Part shown: positions 11,401 to 23,283 of the stretch, piece after piece
How the letters are laid out: each line of letters starts with the position of its first letter
Position numbering within the stretch: the stretch's first letter is position 1
Source of the DNA: Crossaster papposus
Lineage: Eukaryota; Echinodermata; Asteroidea; Velatida; Solasteridae
Length of the DNA stretch: 64,000 nucleotides
Direction of reading: 5' to 3'
Assembly: GCA_037893245.1 (NCBI GenBank)
Contig: JBAIAA010000450.1
Coordinates: 1-64,000, forward strand
The notes under the pieces: model-generated
Database searches by the model: none
What the model saw: the letters and a program-made list of their open reading frames with translations, nothing else
What the model was told of the DNA's origin: nothing
Translations under genes and position numbers: made by a program

Positions 11401-14400
11401 CTTGCATTTCAGCATACAAAATCTATAATGGTATTCAGTTTGAAATGATTGAAATCACTCATTACAATCAGCCTGTTCACATAAACAAATTAAAGTGATA
11501 TTTGGCATGTTGACTTTAAGAGCACTCACTGTACTATCACTTTGTGATAAACAGTTTTCTGTCATTATTTTTTTTGGGGGGAGGGGGTAGTTGTGAAATT
11601 GATACTAACAATTTTGTATATTAGATTTAAGGCTTTTTCTTCATTAATTTGTATAAAATTTTTCTTTTTCCTAATACTAACAAACCCTCACTTTAACCTC
11701 TGCCCAGTTCTGTCTCATTTTGCCAGAACGACCGGTACAATACATGTAACAATTCTGTATTTAGCTATTAGTCATTGATCAATTGATGCTGTAAAATCAA
11801 AAGCAGTTTATCTCCTTCATTTTTCCTGATATTTTTTTAAGCCACTAATTCTAGCTTTTACACGCGTACCGTACCACCTGAAGGTTTGAGTACTTAATCG
11901 TCAGCACCACTATACTACATGTATGTTAAATTGCCAAGCTGCCAGAGCTTTACTGTAATGTAACACAAGAGGGCGCCATTGACTCTTACTGTCAGACAGA
12001 TTTGTGTGGAATTCATGTGTTGTACTGTAGCAGGCGTGTGTATGTACGTTTGCTCAATATCCATTCCAAGTGAAGACTGACCTCTGTTGTTACAAAAAAA
12101 AAATTGCAACAGAGCCGAGCAACTTTATGACTTAAATTTGAATGCTGAACAATTGTTATTAGGTTCCTTTTTTAATTCATGTCTTCAGTTTAGGCTTTTA
12201 GTCTATGTTAGGCTCCTAACTGCAGAAACTCCAGCTGCATGCTGGTGCCTATCAATGCTTCAGAAACATTCAATTGGTTAATATCAAAGCCAAAAACTTA
12301 GAATATTTTCATTTGATTGGCTTCTCGACATGTTCACGGTGGAAAACCCCTGAGGAAAGATTTTGTCTAATTATACTAAAGTTTGTCCCAGCACTAATTT
12401 ACACATTTGGCCAACAATTTTAAATAGTTTTGTTAAATGATAAAGACTTCCCTGTGGGATATTGGTTAATTAAACAATGAATTAGACAGAATTAGACAGG
12501 GTTAATTAGACAGAATATTGATACAGTTACATACACCTTAAACGTAAACTGTAATTATACAATGAACGTAAATTACATACATGTATGTACTGTACATGTA
12601 AACTGTGTACGAATACCTACCTGAAAACTATTTATAGCATTCCCGTTAACGAGCAATTTTGTTCGCCCCGAATTTTGAAAGAAATTGAGAAAATATTTGC
12701 CAGCACATACCGTATGGCTTGCAAAATTAGGCACTGGCGCCCCAATCCAGTCAAGTGATGTACAGTGTTATAAACAAGGGTCGTTGAAAAAGCATGGCCT
12801 GAACAAAAACAACAATTACCTATGAGAAAACGGTCTGTTTGTGTTATGACATTGGCTCATTGCGATCTGATCTGAGACGACCCACTTTGCAACGGTTCAG
12901 CGCGCTGCTGGGCCATCCCTGCTGACGAGAATGTGTACGTTTGTACATGCACTGCCTGTGTCATTGTCAAGTTGGGCCTAATTTGCAGTTCAGTTAGAGT
13001 TTAATTTTATTGTGGGGATGGGGAGGGAGGAGGAGGGTGAGGTAAGGAGGGGGAGGGAGTTCCTGCCTCCTAGTAACACCACTGTGCTCAGCAAGTTTCA
13101 AGTACCGGTACACACAGTAACTCTTCATGTTCTACGAGTGTCCTCTAAATTTGTTGTGGATTTATTTAATATTTCTTCCGTTTTTATAGGGGAACTGTCA
13201 TTTAGAGAAAGTTAGAACTTGGAAAAGTCAATATGCCATTCAAGACATACCGGTATGTAATTAACTCCGAAATTTTACACCTGACCTACCGGTACATTGC
13301 TACATGTAGTTTGATTCTACGGTAGATCAACTTGCAAGTGAGAACAAGATACATTTACATGTACCTAGGAGCCTACTTTTGTAGCTCAGTTTATATGTAC
13401 CATTAAAACAAAGAATTGCTTCTCACTACATTTATACCTAGAAACCTGTGCTAGGCTGTAAGCCTAAGTACACATGTATAACATATATATTTACGGTACT
13501 GTATCATGTGATGTTTTAGCAAGAATGTTGACGTACTTTTTGTCCATTCTATAACTTAACGATACCAGATACCTTATGTAGCAATTATCTAAACGTGTGT
13601 TTTTTAAATTTAATTTAGTAATATTATAGCCTAAAAGGGTCAACTCGTGGCTAATCAAGTGAAACAAAATATAAGCTTCTTTGGCCAATGCGTATCTATC
13701 CTGTGTTAATTAGCACACCACAGGATACTGGTATGTACCGGTATGTAAATTCCCTAGGCACAAAATAGGATTCACAAGTGTAACAATAAAATCAGGCCCT
13801 GGCGTACCTGGACAAATCTATAGGGTAGTCGAAAAAAGGCCTGTTGATGTACATGTATACAGTCAGTATACATTGTGCAATTCCAGCGTTATAAAAGGAA
13901 GTGTAATGGCCGTGGCCAAGCCAATTAACCATGATGTATAATTAATGATTCAGAGAAATGATCCAAAAACACCCAAATTGTTTGACTATTTATGAGATGA
14001 TGGATGTAAGATTTTAAAAAGAAGAAACAAAAAGGGTTATTTACTGAGCTCTCAACAGCTCTGTCAAGTGCCATGGATATGGAATTGCTTACATTCATGC
14101 CTCATGGTATTCATTGTATACTAACAGTCGAATCACTATTAAACATGTTGATATGATTGCCAGAGCCCAAGTTTAAAACTGCGTTCCGCGAAGCGGTGAG
14201 CAAACGTTCAGGCTGGCTCTTAATGAAAAATGTGCAGCGTAGCGTGTCGTATCTCTCTCTCGTAAACATCTATCATCTGTCTGTACTGTATTTTTATCAT
14301 CATATGATGCGCAATAATTTGATTGTGTTGCAGATAACGGCGTGTTTATTGTTCTCGGGGTTAGAATCGTTAAAGTTGTGTTCTTAGGATTAGTGTGAAA

Positions 14401-15510
14401 TAGTCAGAAACCATTAAATATAACGTCAGTTTGTGGATTTTTAGTTGAATTATACTATGTGCAAGTGTTAATTTTGCCGATTTTTTTTCTTTTTTGAAAT
14501 TAAAGTATAATTAAAATAAATTAAGTCTTGTGAATGCCTGAAACAACCGAACACTCGCAAATGTTGAATTGAAGTGGATATCCTAGAATATTGTTTTCTT
14601 GGAATGTACATACAGCTACTGGCATGTACCGGTAGCTAAAAAACCCATCTGGTTATTTGTCAACCAGCTTTCTTTATATTTTAAGCACTTTTGCTGAGCA
14701 CTTCAAATGATGAAAGGGCACAACTGACAAATGGTGTACGATCCCTTAAAAAAAAATTGTTATTATCCCGAAGTGAGATCCCTGAAAATTGTTTGTGTAA
14801 TTTGCCTTCAAAAACGTGTTTTGATCTGCAGATATGGACAATGTTCATTTACATCCCAATTTAGACATGATATGAGACTCTATGGCAGGGATGTATTGAA
14901 GACAGGTGCTCCCTTCTAATTACAATCTGTGGAGTGATCAGAATGGACTCATCATCAGTATAGACTGCCTTAGAATAGACGATGGCAGCTTGGGCTAATA
15001 TGAGGATGATTGGCAAGGCAAGATGCTGTGCCATTTAAAAGAGACTGCACTGTAACCCCCCCCCCAAAAAAAAAAAAAAATAGTTGAAAATTTGGTAAAT
15101 TCATATGTATGCCGACTACATGTACATTTGTGCATGTTAATGAATGTATGCATCAACTTACCGGTACTGTGAACTAATCTCCCACGAGTACCGCGTTTGA
15201 CTAAAAGTGTAGGCGGGGTAGCGGTTAGTAATTGGTCGTCGGTGATTGAAGTCCTAGTTGAACCCCATCTGGCTGTTTGCGGCGCTATCCTTAGGTTTCT
15301 GTTTGCACTGTGCAAATACACTGTAGTTATAGCAAACAAGCTTTTCTGGGAATTTGTTTTTCTAGTGCGTACAAAATTAATTGATGTTTGATAAATAACG
15401 ACAGTTGCGAGCAAAGATCAACGAAATTCAATTAAAAAAAAAAAGCCCCAGTTGCCTGATGTATTTTTAATTGTTTTATTTTTGCCTTGAAATAAGGAGG
15501 TCTAATAATT
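11401..15510. other. Non-coding stretch
   Basis: About 4.1 kb with no supported gene. It has small GTTAATTAGACAGA repeats at 12478-12515, a purine-rich tract at 13015-13060, a poly-C/poly-A junction at 15055-15080, and many TACATGTA and TACCGGTA motifs between 12570 and 15170. Confidence 0.5.
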
Positions 15511-15900
15511 AGGTAATAACAGATTGGGTGATGACCGCTGGTAATGGATCGAGTCGAAGGCGAGGTCCATTACAAGCAGTCATCCCCCAACCCGGTCATT
15601 ATCACGCAGTAATAACCGGGTCCACGCACTGTTATTACCTTTAATAAATACCTTTTTAACGAGAACAATTGTACATTTATAGCGCGCAGTATCAAGATTT
15701 GACGCGTCCTTGTTACAAGTTACCGCAGGACTGTTACATTCGGCCAATCATAGGCTTACATGATGCTTGATTATTGCTGGTTCAGGGGACATTTATTCAC
15801 TTCTTCTTGAAAGCCAGGTTATTACTACATAATAATCCACTCCACGTGATCGAGTCTCGACCAATCGGAAGCCATCCACTCTCCTAGGTATTTATTAATC
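15511..15900. mobile_element. Family F foldback element
   Basis: The arms TTGGGTGATGACCGCTGGTA (15522) and the inverse ending CAGTCATCCCCCAA (15591) form a hairpin. CACTGTTATTACC and TCGACCAATCGGAAGCC later match the copy in EGFR intron 10. Confidence 0.6.
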
Positions 15901-18488
15901 GTACATGTCACAGGTTCAATACCTGCTCCAATCTATTTAGTTCAGCTTTGATAATAACTTGTATTAAAGTGAGGAAACCTGTGTTCTTGGAAAAACCTAC
16001 TTATTAAGTGCTATATATCTCCCAACTCAGAGACACCATCCGGTCTCAGGAAATGGCTGCTTGATTCTTAATTAAATCTTCTCTACCTCAATATAGAGAC
16101 TATTTATCTTCTGGATAGACCTTGCTCTTGGATTACAAGTGTAAATGTTGTTGTTCCCGTTTAAATGTTTTCAATGTTTTCTGTGTTTTCATACTACTGT
16201 ACGGTAGTTCACACAGTTAGAGTGAAAAATATAGAGAAAGCAATATCCTGTCCGAGTGATCCGCGTATTGTTTTATACTGGTTTGTACAGTTATAGCTCA
16301 AGGTACACATAAAGTGTAGTCCTGACTCCTCCAATTTTATGTTTTTGCGCACAAAATCCTGTCACAGGTTCAAGCCCCGCAATTTCTTTGTCCAAATTAT
16401 AAAAATGACATATTTTATTCAGAATGTTCACAAAGCCCATTATTAGACACAAGCCCAGTCTTCACTGATAAATTTCAAATTTGTAAAAGCCCAGAGACAT
16501 ACATGTAAATATGCCACCATTTCAATTAGAGTCGAGGCAATTTATTCAATGGTGTGAATAAATATTAAATTCATCTTTGCGTATAATAATTTTTTTCAAT
16601 TATGAAGCTTGAAGTGCCTGCACCTCAACACGCTTAGCTGGATTTTCATTCCTCCTCCTGCCTTAGGCGTCGTTGATCATGCTGTATCATTTCTACCTAA
16701 GGCATGACTTATTGAACTCCCTACAGGCGAAACCAGAGCTCTGTGATTATTGTGAGCGGGGAAATAATATACCCTTGTTTTCATTTTCGGGGTTGTCTTC
16801 ACAGTCCAGTGCACAGATGAGCAGTAGCTCTAGAGACGAAAACACTCGTTAATTTAGAACGTCTGTAACAGCTGGGATTTCAATGATATTAAAATATTTA
16901 TTGTCGATATATGGGTACATGTAGTGGCTCAAATTTGTTGTTTTTTACATTTGGGAATATTTTATACTCGTATCAAATCAAGTCGGTATAAACACTATAT
17001 TAAAAATGCATCAATTGCCATTATTTTGGCTTGACTACATTTTTTGTCTTTATCATTTTATTTTGCTGTTTTGGCAAAATACATTTTGTTTGTGTAGCAT
17101 GCAGAGCTTAGGCAATGTTTGCGCGTGCGTGCTACACCAGTATTGCTAGTTAAACGATTGCATCGTAAAGCGCATGCGTAACTAGCTCTATTGCGCTAGT
17201 CTACTACTAAAATAGCGGCTGGCTCATGATGGTGAATGGACCAATGAGAATGTGGCTCTCGATCATGAATGTACGAGGTACATGTATAGTAAAGTATACT
17301 CTATCCTCCTTGTGTGTTGGTACACCTGCAAATGAAGCCTTCTAACACAAACTAATACCCACCTGTTCCCTAACTCGGCTTCCCATGTGAAAGTAAACCA
17401 ATCAGTCACCCATCAATTTACCCATCAATTAGCTCAGACCGTACATGTACCTGTGGCTATGGTGAACAAATCACACAAATAACTCGCTTTGACTGGTCGT
17501 TTCCGCTGTTTTGTTAATTACTGTTCAAATCCAGTCTAACTTAGTCGCTTCCCCCCCCCCCCCCCCCCTCCCCCCTGCTGCCGGAAACAAGTTGAATCAA
17601 GGAGAAAAAAAGCCACCACTGCCTGACTGGTCTTCTGTGTTGTATTATTGGACGATGCGCAAACAGCACTAATGAAATGACAGCAGATGCCCAAAAGCCT
17701 TTTAAAATTGCCTGAGAGATTTTGTCAGTTACTGGATTGCTTGCTTTTGTAGAATTGGTTAAAATCGGAATGCGAAAAGTAAAGAAATGTGATAATGTTG
17801 TTTTTCTTATACTGGTACATGTACAATCCCGCACTTTCTTCTGTCTGGCTGCCCATCAAAGTCAGATCAAACACAATTTAAAAGACACAATTAAACCACA
17901 ATTTATAAGAAGACAATAAAGCGATAAAAGAAGTTTAGAAACAGCTGTCAAATACCATTTTTCATAAATCTAGTAAACGCGTAAACTTTTCATATTTTTC
18001 CCCCATTATGTGGATACATGTTGTATTTTGTAAAAATGTGAATTTTTTTGAGTGACAGTGTGTCAAATGTGCTTTGTACTTTTGTATCCAGTTTTGCTAA
18101 GTGCTTTTTCTGGGTATTGTTTTGTGATGAAGATAAACTAATTGTTGTTGTTGGTTTTTAAATTTTGTAATCGCCTGTTTTGCTCCCTCTCTTTTACCAT
18201 ACCCTGCGGTCACAACAACCCAGCCTAATGGCATTTTCTGTCTCCCGTAAATTTGCCAAATGGGATCGGAGCTCCCGGTAAAAGGTTTTGGCCCTTCCGT
18301 TCTCAATCTGATGAGTAGTGGTGTTTTCGCTGGGGACTGGAGGCTAACAAGCTCGTTATGTGTACCAAACGCTAAGTAATTTTCTTTTTTAATGCACTCA
18401 CAAACATGCTCACTCTAGCAAAAGGATGAAAGCTGGGCAGGATTCAGTATACATACCAGTAGGTCATGCATACATTCAAAACCAGCTT
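15901..18488. other. Non-coding stretch with poly-C tract
   Basis: No gene seen. Poly-C lies at 17551-17575 with one T. A B-box-like GGTTCAAGCCC at 16368 has no matching A box, so no RNA gene is called. Confidence 0.5.
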
Positions 18489-19404
18489 TAAAGGGATAAT
18501 ATACCATTTGTCGGTTGTGTATTTGTATTGATAGAGGCAGCCGAATTGCTCAAAATATAAAGAAAGGGGCTTGACAACCAATCAGGTGAAGTTTTCAGCC
18601 CTGTGTCAACAATCTTCGATTTCTCTCACCACTACTTAAAATTTCAGTTACATAAACATAAATTTATTTTGCTCTCTCCAATTATCAAACCAATAACAAA
18701 GTATGTTAAAATAACAAGAAAAGTATGGATAATTAACACCAGTAATAAAATAATACTTCGAAACTAATTTATTAAATCAAGATTGGTGAATAGAATAAGA
18801 CTAATATGGGAGAGGGCAAGGCTGCTCACATAAGCCAGGGCTACATGTATATCAAACAGATCCTAATTGCCGAGAACCAACCCTACACCCTAAAATAATT
18901 TATTTGTTCTTTGATAACCAGGGCAGAGATTTAATGGATTTTCCATTCTCCCCCTCCAAACTCCCCTTACAGAAATTGGATTTTTGACAAACAGAAACAG
19001 CCTCTGGTCAGATAGCACCAAATAGACTCACTGATCCTGTCTGAGGTTCTCCTTTCATCAGGGTTTTCCTCCACACGAACCTCAGTTCAGGCCTCGGGGG
19101 CCCATCATAATTATAAATAGTTTACCGAGAACAGTTTATAGAGGAAGTAATCGTGATAATTGTGAACTGAAAGAGTCTAATTTGGTCTCCGTTTATTATA
19201 GTAGTGACGTTCAAAACAGAAACTAAAGTACTGAAACTCCTGAAGAGTATAGTACCTACATTTGTATCTTTCCCCTTCCTCTCCCCTCCTAAAAAAAAGA
19301 AATTAAAGAGAAATAAAGTGACACTGTGGAAATCTTTTTTGTGAACTGTTTGCCCTAAATGTTTACAAATGAAACATGTACTTGTACCATTGACATTATC
19401 TGCA
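18489..19404. other. Non-coding stretch starting with a family B-like end
   Basis: At 18486 TTAA is followed by AGGGATAATATACCATTTG, resembling the family B terminus. The interior is not alignable by eye. Confidence 0.4.
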
Positions 19405-19660
19405 AGTGCTGTGGCCCAGTGATTTGGAGCATTGAATTCGTGGTCGGCTAGTAGTTCTGCAGGTTGGGGGTTAGCCTGGCCTGGGCTACGACACTTCTAC
19501 ACATAATATGGGTAGAGGCATTATTAATGCCTTGCTGTGGACTAGTTACCCATCCCAACCCTATTCGTGCTGTGAAGAGATCAGATTGTCTTGTTTCAGT
19601 GTGAGGGGCTGGTTCTTCCACACTTTCCTATGTAGCCCACACCTGGAGTGACCTTTGGCC
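19405..19660 (+). mobile_element. tRNA-derived SINE (probable)
   Basis: The head GTGGCCCAGTGATTTGGAGC looks like a degenerate A-box/D-arm region, and GCAGGTTGGGGGTTAGCC occupies the B-box position about 50 bp on. The body (CCCATCCCAACCCTATTCG, GTGAGGGGCTGGTTC) occurs again inverted at 2602-2676. No poly-A tail or target duplication was defined. Confidence 0.5.
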
Positions 19661-22174
19661 TTGTGATGGGAAGTTGCGTTTTCAAAATCTCAAGAAATGG
19701 TTTAAATATTGCATCACTTCATCAAGTTTTTACTTATATTCGTTTCTTTTGCTGTTTAATACAAAAATGAGTTTTGCTAATTTGTGACATCATGTCAACA
19801 AATGCAAATATTAATTCATGAAACTTCATTGAATTAAAAAAATGAAACATGTTTGTTCTAAGGAAAATCTAGTCCAAATTTGCTGTTCTTGGTACATATG
19901 TTAAACTAGCAAGATAGAGGTATTTTAAAACCTGATGATATTTACACGTACTGCACTGTCAGGCGTTTTATTACAGTCGAGATGTTTATAACATGGCAGG
20001 CTAGTGTTGAGCATCTCTAGACTCCGGTGATCACCATAAAACACCCCATAAAGCCTGCATGTGATGAATGATGTAAACATGCTCCCTTAGTGGTTTTATA
20101 ATGAAAAGAAGCTGCTGAAATTATGAAGCATGTACTGTCTGTAAGAATATTGCCTTCACGGAATAGACAGCATTCACAGGGCTAAAAGTTCAGCAGGTTA
20201 ATTAAGCTTTCTAAACTCAACTTGCCAATTTCTTTGTTTAGTATTCTAAATATCTTATTTATACATCCGAGCTACATTCGGAAAAATATTTACGTTTTAA
20301 TTTTGGAAAATGAACAACACAACAGAGTATAAAGTTCTACACACACAAAGAAAGTTTCAAACAAAGGAATTGTTCCACTCCTACAAACAGTTCAAAGTTC
20401 AAGTTCTTTTCATGAACCAAAAGAACATTGGTGTTTGTGTGCAACAAACAGACCCTGCACCTTTTGAAAATTCAAAGTAGTGGGCCTGAAAATCCCCCCC
20501 CCCCCCCCTCACCCACCCCACCAGTTAAATTGTCCATTTAAGCATTAATTAAATGGCATTTACAATGTACCAGTACATTGTAAAACACGAACACTTAATT
20601 TTGTTGTTCTTTTTGAAGGCCGAGAATGGTTTCATATATGTTTGGTACAGAAAACAACTAATTAGAAACAGAAATATGTCAACTAATAAACAATAGATTT
20701 TTATGCCAGTTGAAGGAGGAGTTTATACAAATAATGGTGTTTGGTTTGAGGTTATAGTTTATTTCTCGAAATGGATAAAAGCAACATTTATGAACAGTTT
20801 TGCTGCATCAAATCTTGTGTGTGATATGACACACACATACATACAGTAGCGTGATCCCTGTGTTTCCTCCAACTTATAAATTAATTTGTCAGCAAGTTCC
20901 GATGACCTGACAAAAGTGGTTGAACTTGCTGGAGGCCCATGCATCTGGTCCCCTCTAGGCCCTGCATGTACATGTAAGGTGGTTTTATCCAAGACCCAGA
21001 TGTCTCCAACATGTGCCCACTTGAGCCAAATAAAGGACCTGTTAAATGTATCAGTTGGTTTGTGCAGGTATTGGTACTTCCCTCTATTTATTACCATTGA
21101 CCCACTTGTCAATTGGTGGTCTAGTGTGTACACAATGCACAAAAAAAGCTTGCTGGATGAAGTTCTCTTATCAGTGTGCAATGATACTAATACGATGATG
21201 TCCATGGACAACAAATGCGAACACTTGCCAAGCTCTGGGCAATGAACATTTACCACCATTTACCAGCCTAAAGTACATTAAAAGCCCACGTGTTACAGTG
21301 CACTGTGTTTCCCCGACACACCACTGTGTGTTGTGGAGAAAGCAAGAGCTGGTGACTTTAATGCACGATGAATAGTTTATCATTAGTGGCACATTAGATT
21401 GGTTGCCAGCCAGGGAGTAAAGTGACTCGCCATCAAGAGAGACCGCTTACTAAGCCCACTGAGCAGCCATCGCCAGTGCATCACAATGCCTGCATTAACA
21501 CAGAGCCTCATTACAATGGAACAAGACCGGGTGAGTACGGTAGGGTCGTGATGGCTGAGCGTGGCTACGCCCGGTCGCCCCCTTGATGTATGCAAACACT
21601 CGCCGTCAGACGCACGTGGGTGATAAGACCAGGGACTCATGCTAGAGCACCGTCAGTCGTTGTCAGATGGTCCTATTAGCCAGTGTCAGATGGGCCCATC
21701 AGCCAGTTTCCTTACTCCCTGTTTTTATAGTGATTGATAACTCCGCAGCTCGCATTGACTTTTCGCTATCACTCCGGCTTCAGGATGTTGGTCATTAGAT
21801 GATGTTCGCTGGTTGTGAGGAAACTGAAAACGCATCTCGGGGCCCAGCCGAGAATTTTTTAACCTTGGATCACTACGTGCAATAAGTCCACAGCTTGTCT
21901 GCATTTATAATGCAACTGCATTGATCACTTCCAGAAGAGAGACGAGCGGCAATTTCATCATAAAATAATTTTATTTCTTTTGCATTGATAACTTTAATGC
22001 CATTTTGATTTTGTTTTGGGAAGAGTTAGGTGTGTATATTATTTATTAATACCTTGTCTCCCCAAGACTTAACGCAAAGGTCACACTGATAAGAACAACA
22101 TTCAGTAGAAGACTTTTCAGAAGGTTGAAGGGAAAGAACGCTGAAACTTGAGACACTGCAGCCCGACAGTTGGG
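19661..22174. other. Proximal upstream region of EGFR, low in repeats
   Basis: From about 21260 to 22170 the sequence is complex and free of recognised transposons. It has an E-box CACGTG (21612), a GATAAG (21622) and homeodomain-type ATTAG words. It is a plausible cis-regulatory region. A 166-codon open frame on the minus strand at 20759-21259 has no recognisable domain. Poly-C lies at 20488-20505. Confidence 0.4.
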
Positions 22175-22308
22175 ATTGGCTTGGCTGGCTGCCCTCAGCC
22201 TCGGTGCTGCTCTTTCTCCGTTTTGAAATCCAAACCCAATGGCTGATTAAGCGGCATTGCCCAGAACCTTCTCTCTATTGGTCGCTGGATTGGAGAAGGG
22301 ATATAAGC
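22175..22308 (+). promoter_or_regulatory. Candidate core promoter: CCAAT cluster plus TATA-like box
   Basis: A TATAAG motif lies at 22302-22307. Upstream there is one CCAAT at 22236-22240 and three reverse copies (ATTGG) at 22175-22179, 22277-22281 and 22289-22293. If the TATA motif is used, transcription would start near 22327-22340. The segment is free of the repeats that fill the surrounding DNA, and it lies about 870 bp before the first coding ATG of the EGFR gene. Use of this promoter is inferred; no transcript was seen. Confidence 0.45.
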
Positions 22309-22329
22309 TGGATTGCTTCCTACTGGAGC

Positions 22330-23177
22330 GAGCCGTGCGGAACCCTGTTGACTTACTGGTATAGCAGTGACTAGAATTGAACTGCTTGGAGGAGGACAGA
22401 TCACAGCAAGTAGTCCTGTGTCGTGTGTGTGTGTGTTCGGTTGGTCTCCCCCGTTGTTTCTTCGTGTAGCGGATTACCTCGATCCACGTACCCAGGATAC
22501 CACAGATCTGGTAGAACCCACATTGACTGATTTACAGTAGCGGTAACTTGTAAACATACATGTGCCAATCAGTATCTCCGTACCTTCAACGGAATAACAA
22601 AGCCTGATTATCAATGCCTGTAAACTCCATGCAATACTGCACAACTATATCTTTGAACACAATCACCGGCGTGCGTTTCACCTGATCCCATCTGATTGAC
22701 CAGCACCTGTTTTTTTGTTTTCTCTTCATGGACAAGAACCAAATTTCTTCGCAGATACTTGATCTCCTCTAATTTAAAATTCACCCGTTGCTAGGACAAA
22801 CAGCGATGACTTGCGGGTTCATCTCGTTAAGATCGCATTGATGAAAAGGGATTTACGTTTGCTCTTCTTCGTGATGAAGACAAGGAAATAACTCATCTGT
22901 ATGCACGTCTTCAGCTGAGGAGAGCAAAACCGCTGCTCTTTTTTCCCTACATCTAAAAGCATTTTTTCCCTCCTTCTCACTTGTAAAAACCTACAATCAA
23001 AAGCAATTGAAGTAGAAAACTCCCCAGCATTATTGAAGGTGTCACTGGAGTGTTATTACAGCCAAAACATGAACAGTTGATTGAACCACCAGGACTTAGA
23101 GAAGGAATCCAGTATTCTTGTCTGGTTATGTTCAATTCCTCTTCGGCGACGTCTGGTCTTGTACCCATCTCGGCCCG
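22330..23177 (+). other. Putative EGFR 5' untranslated leader with upstream ATGs
   Basis: This is the stretch between the candidate promoter and the first coding ATG. By eye it contains about ten ATG triplets. One (23128) opens a 24-codon upstream frame that overlaps the main start. Another near 23068 opens a four-codon frame (M-N-S-stop). No in-frame ATG precedes 23178, and an in-frame TAG lies at 23097-23099. An intron within the leader cannot be excluded. Confidence 0.4.
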
Positions 23178-23199
23178 ATGTATTGCTCTGTGGGTGTAG
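23128..23199 (+). promoter_or_regulatory. Overlapping upstream ORF
   Basis: ATG at 23128-23130 opens 23 codons and ends at TAG 23197-23199, overlapping the receptor start at 23178 in another frame. It has G at -3, whereas the receptor ATG has C at -3 and T at +4. Scanning ribosomes would therefore be expected to favour the upstream frame. This would lower receptor translation, provided transcription starts upstream as proposed. Confidence 0.4.
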
Positions 23200-23283
23200 C
23201 ATTTTTCCTGGCCGTTCTGACCGTTCTGTGTCAGAGGTCAGATTCAGATCTCGGACTGACGGGCAGTGCTGACCAATATGGGG
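23178..23283 (+). CDS. EGFR: EGFR exon 1: start codon and signal peptide
   Basis: The frame opens MYCSVGVAFFLAVLTVLC, a hydrophobic signal-peptide core, followed by a polar stretch ending in ADQYG. The exon ends in phase 1 at the strong donor GTGAGT (23284). The single leftover G completes a valine codon with the first two bases of exon 2, giving the VC that starts mature ErbB domain I. Human EGFR exon 1 also ends in phase 1 just before VC. ATG 23178 is the first in-frame ATG after TAG 23097. Its context is weak (C at -3). The assignment rests on signal-peptide character, phase and donor, since 26.6 kb of intron separates it from exon 2. An alternative first exon elsewhere in the intron is possible. 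Confidence 0.7.

Noticed and set aside
14995-15414. 139-codon minus-strand frame
   Set aside because: Crosses a poly-C/poly-A tract and shows no protein signature.
16340-16400. B-box-like GGTTCAAGCCC as a tRNA gene
   Set aside because: No A box or acceptor stem at the right distance.
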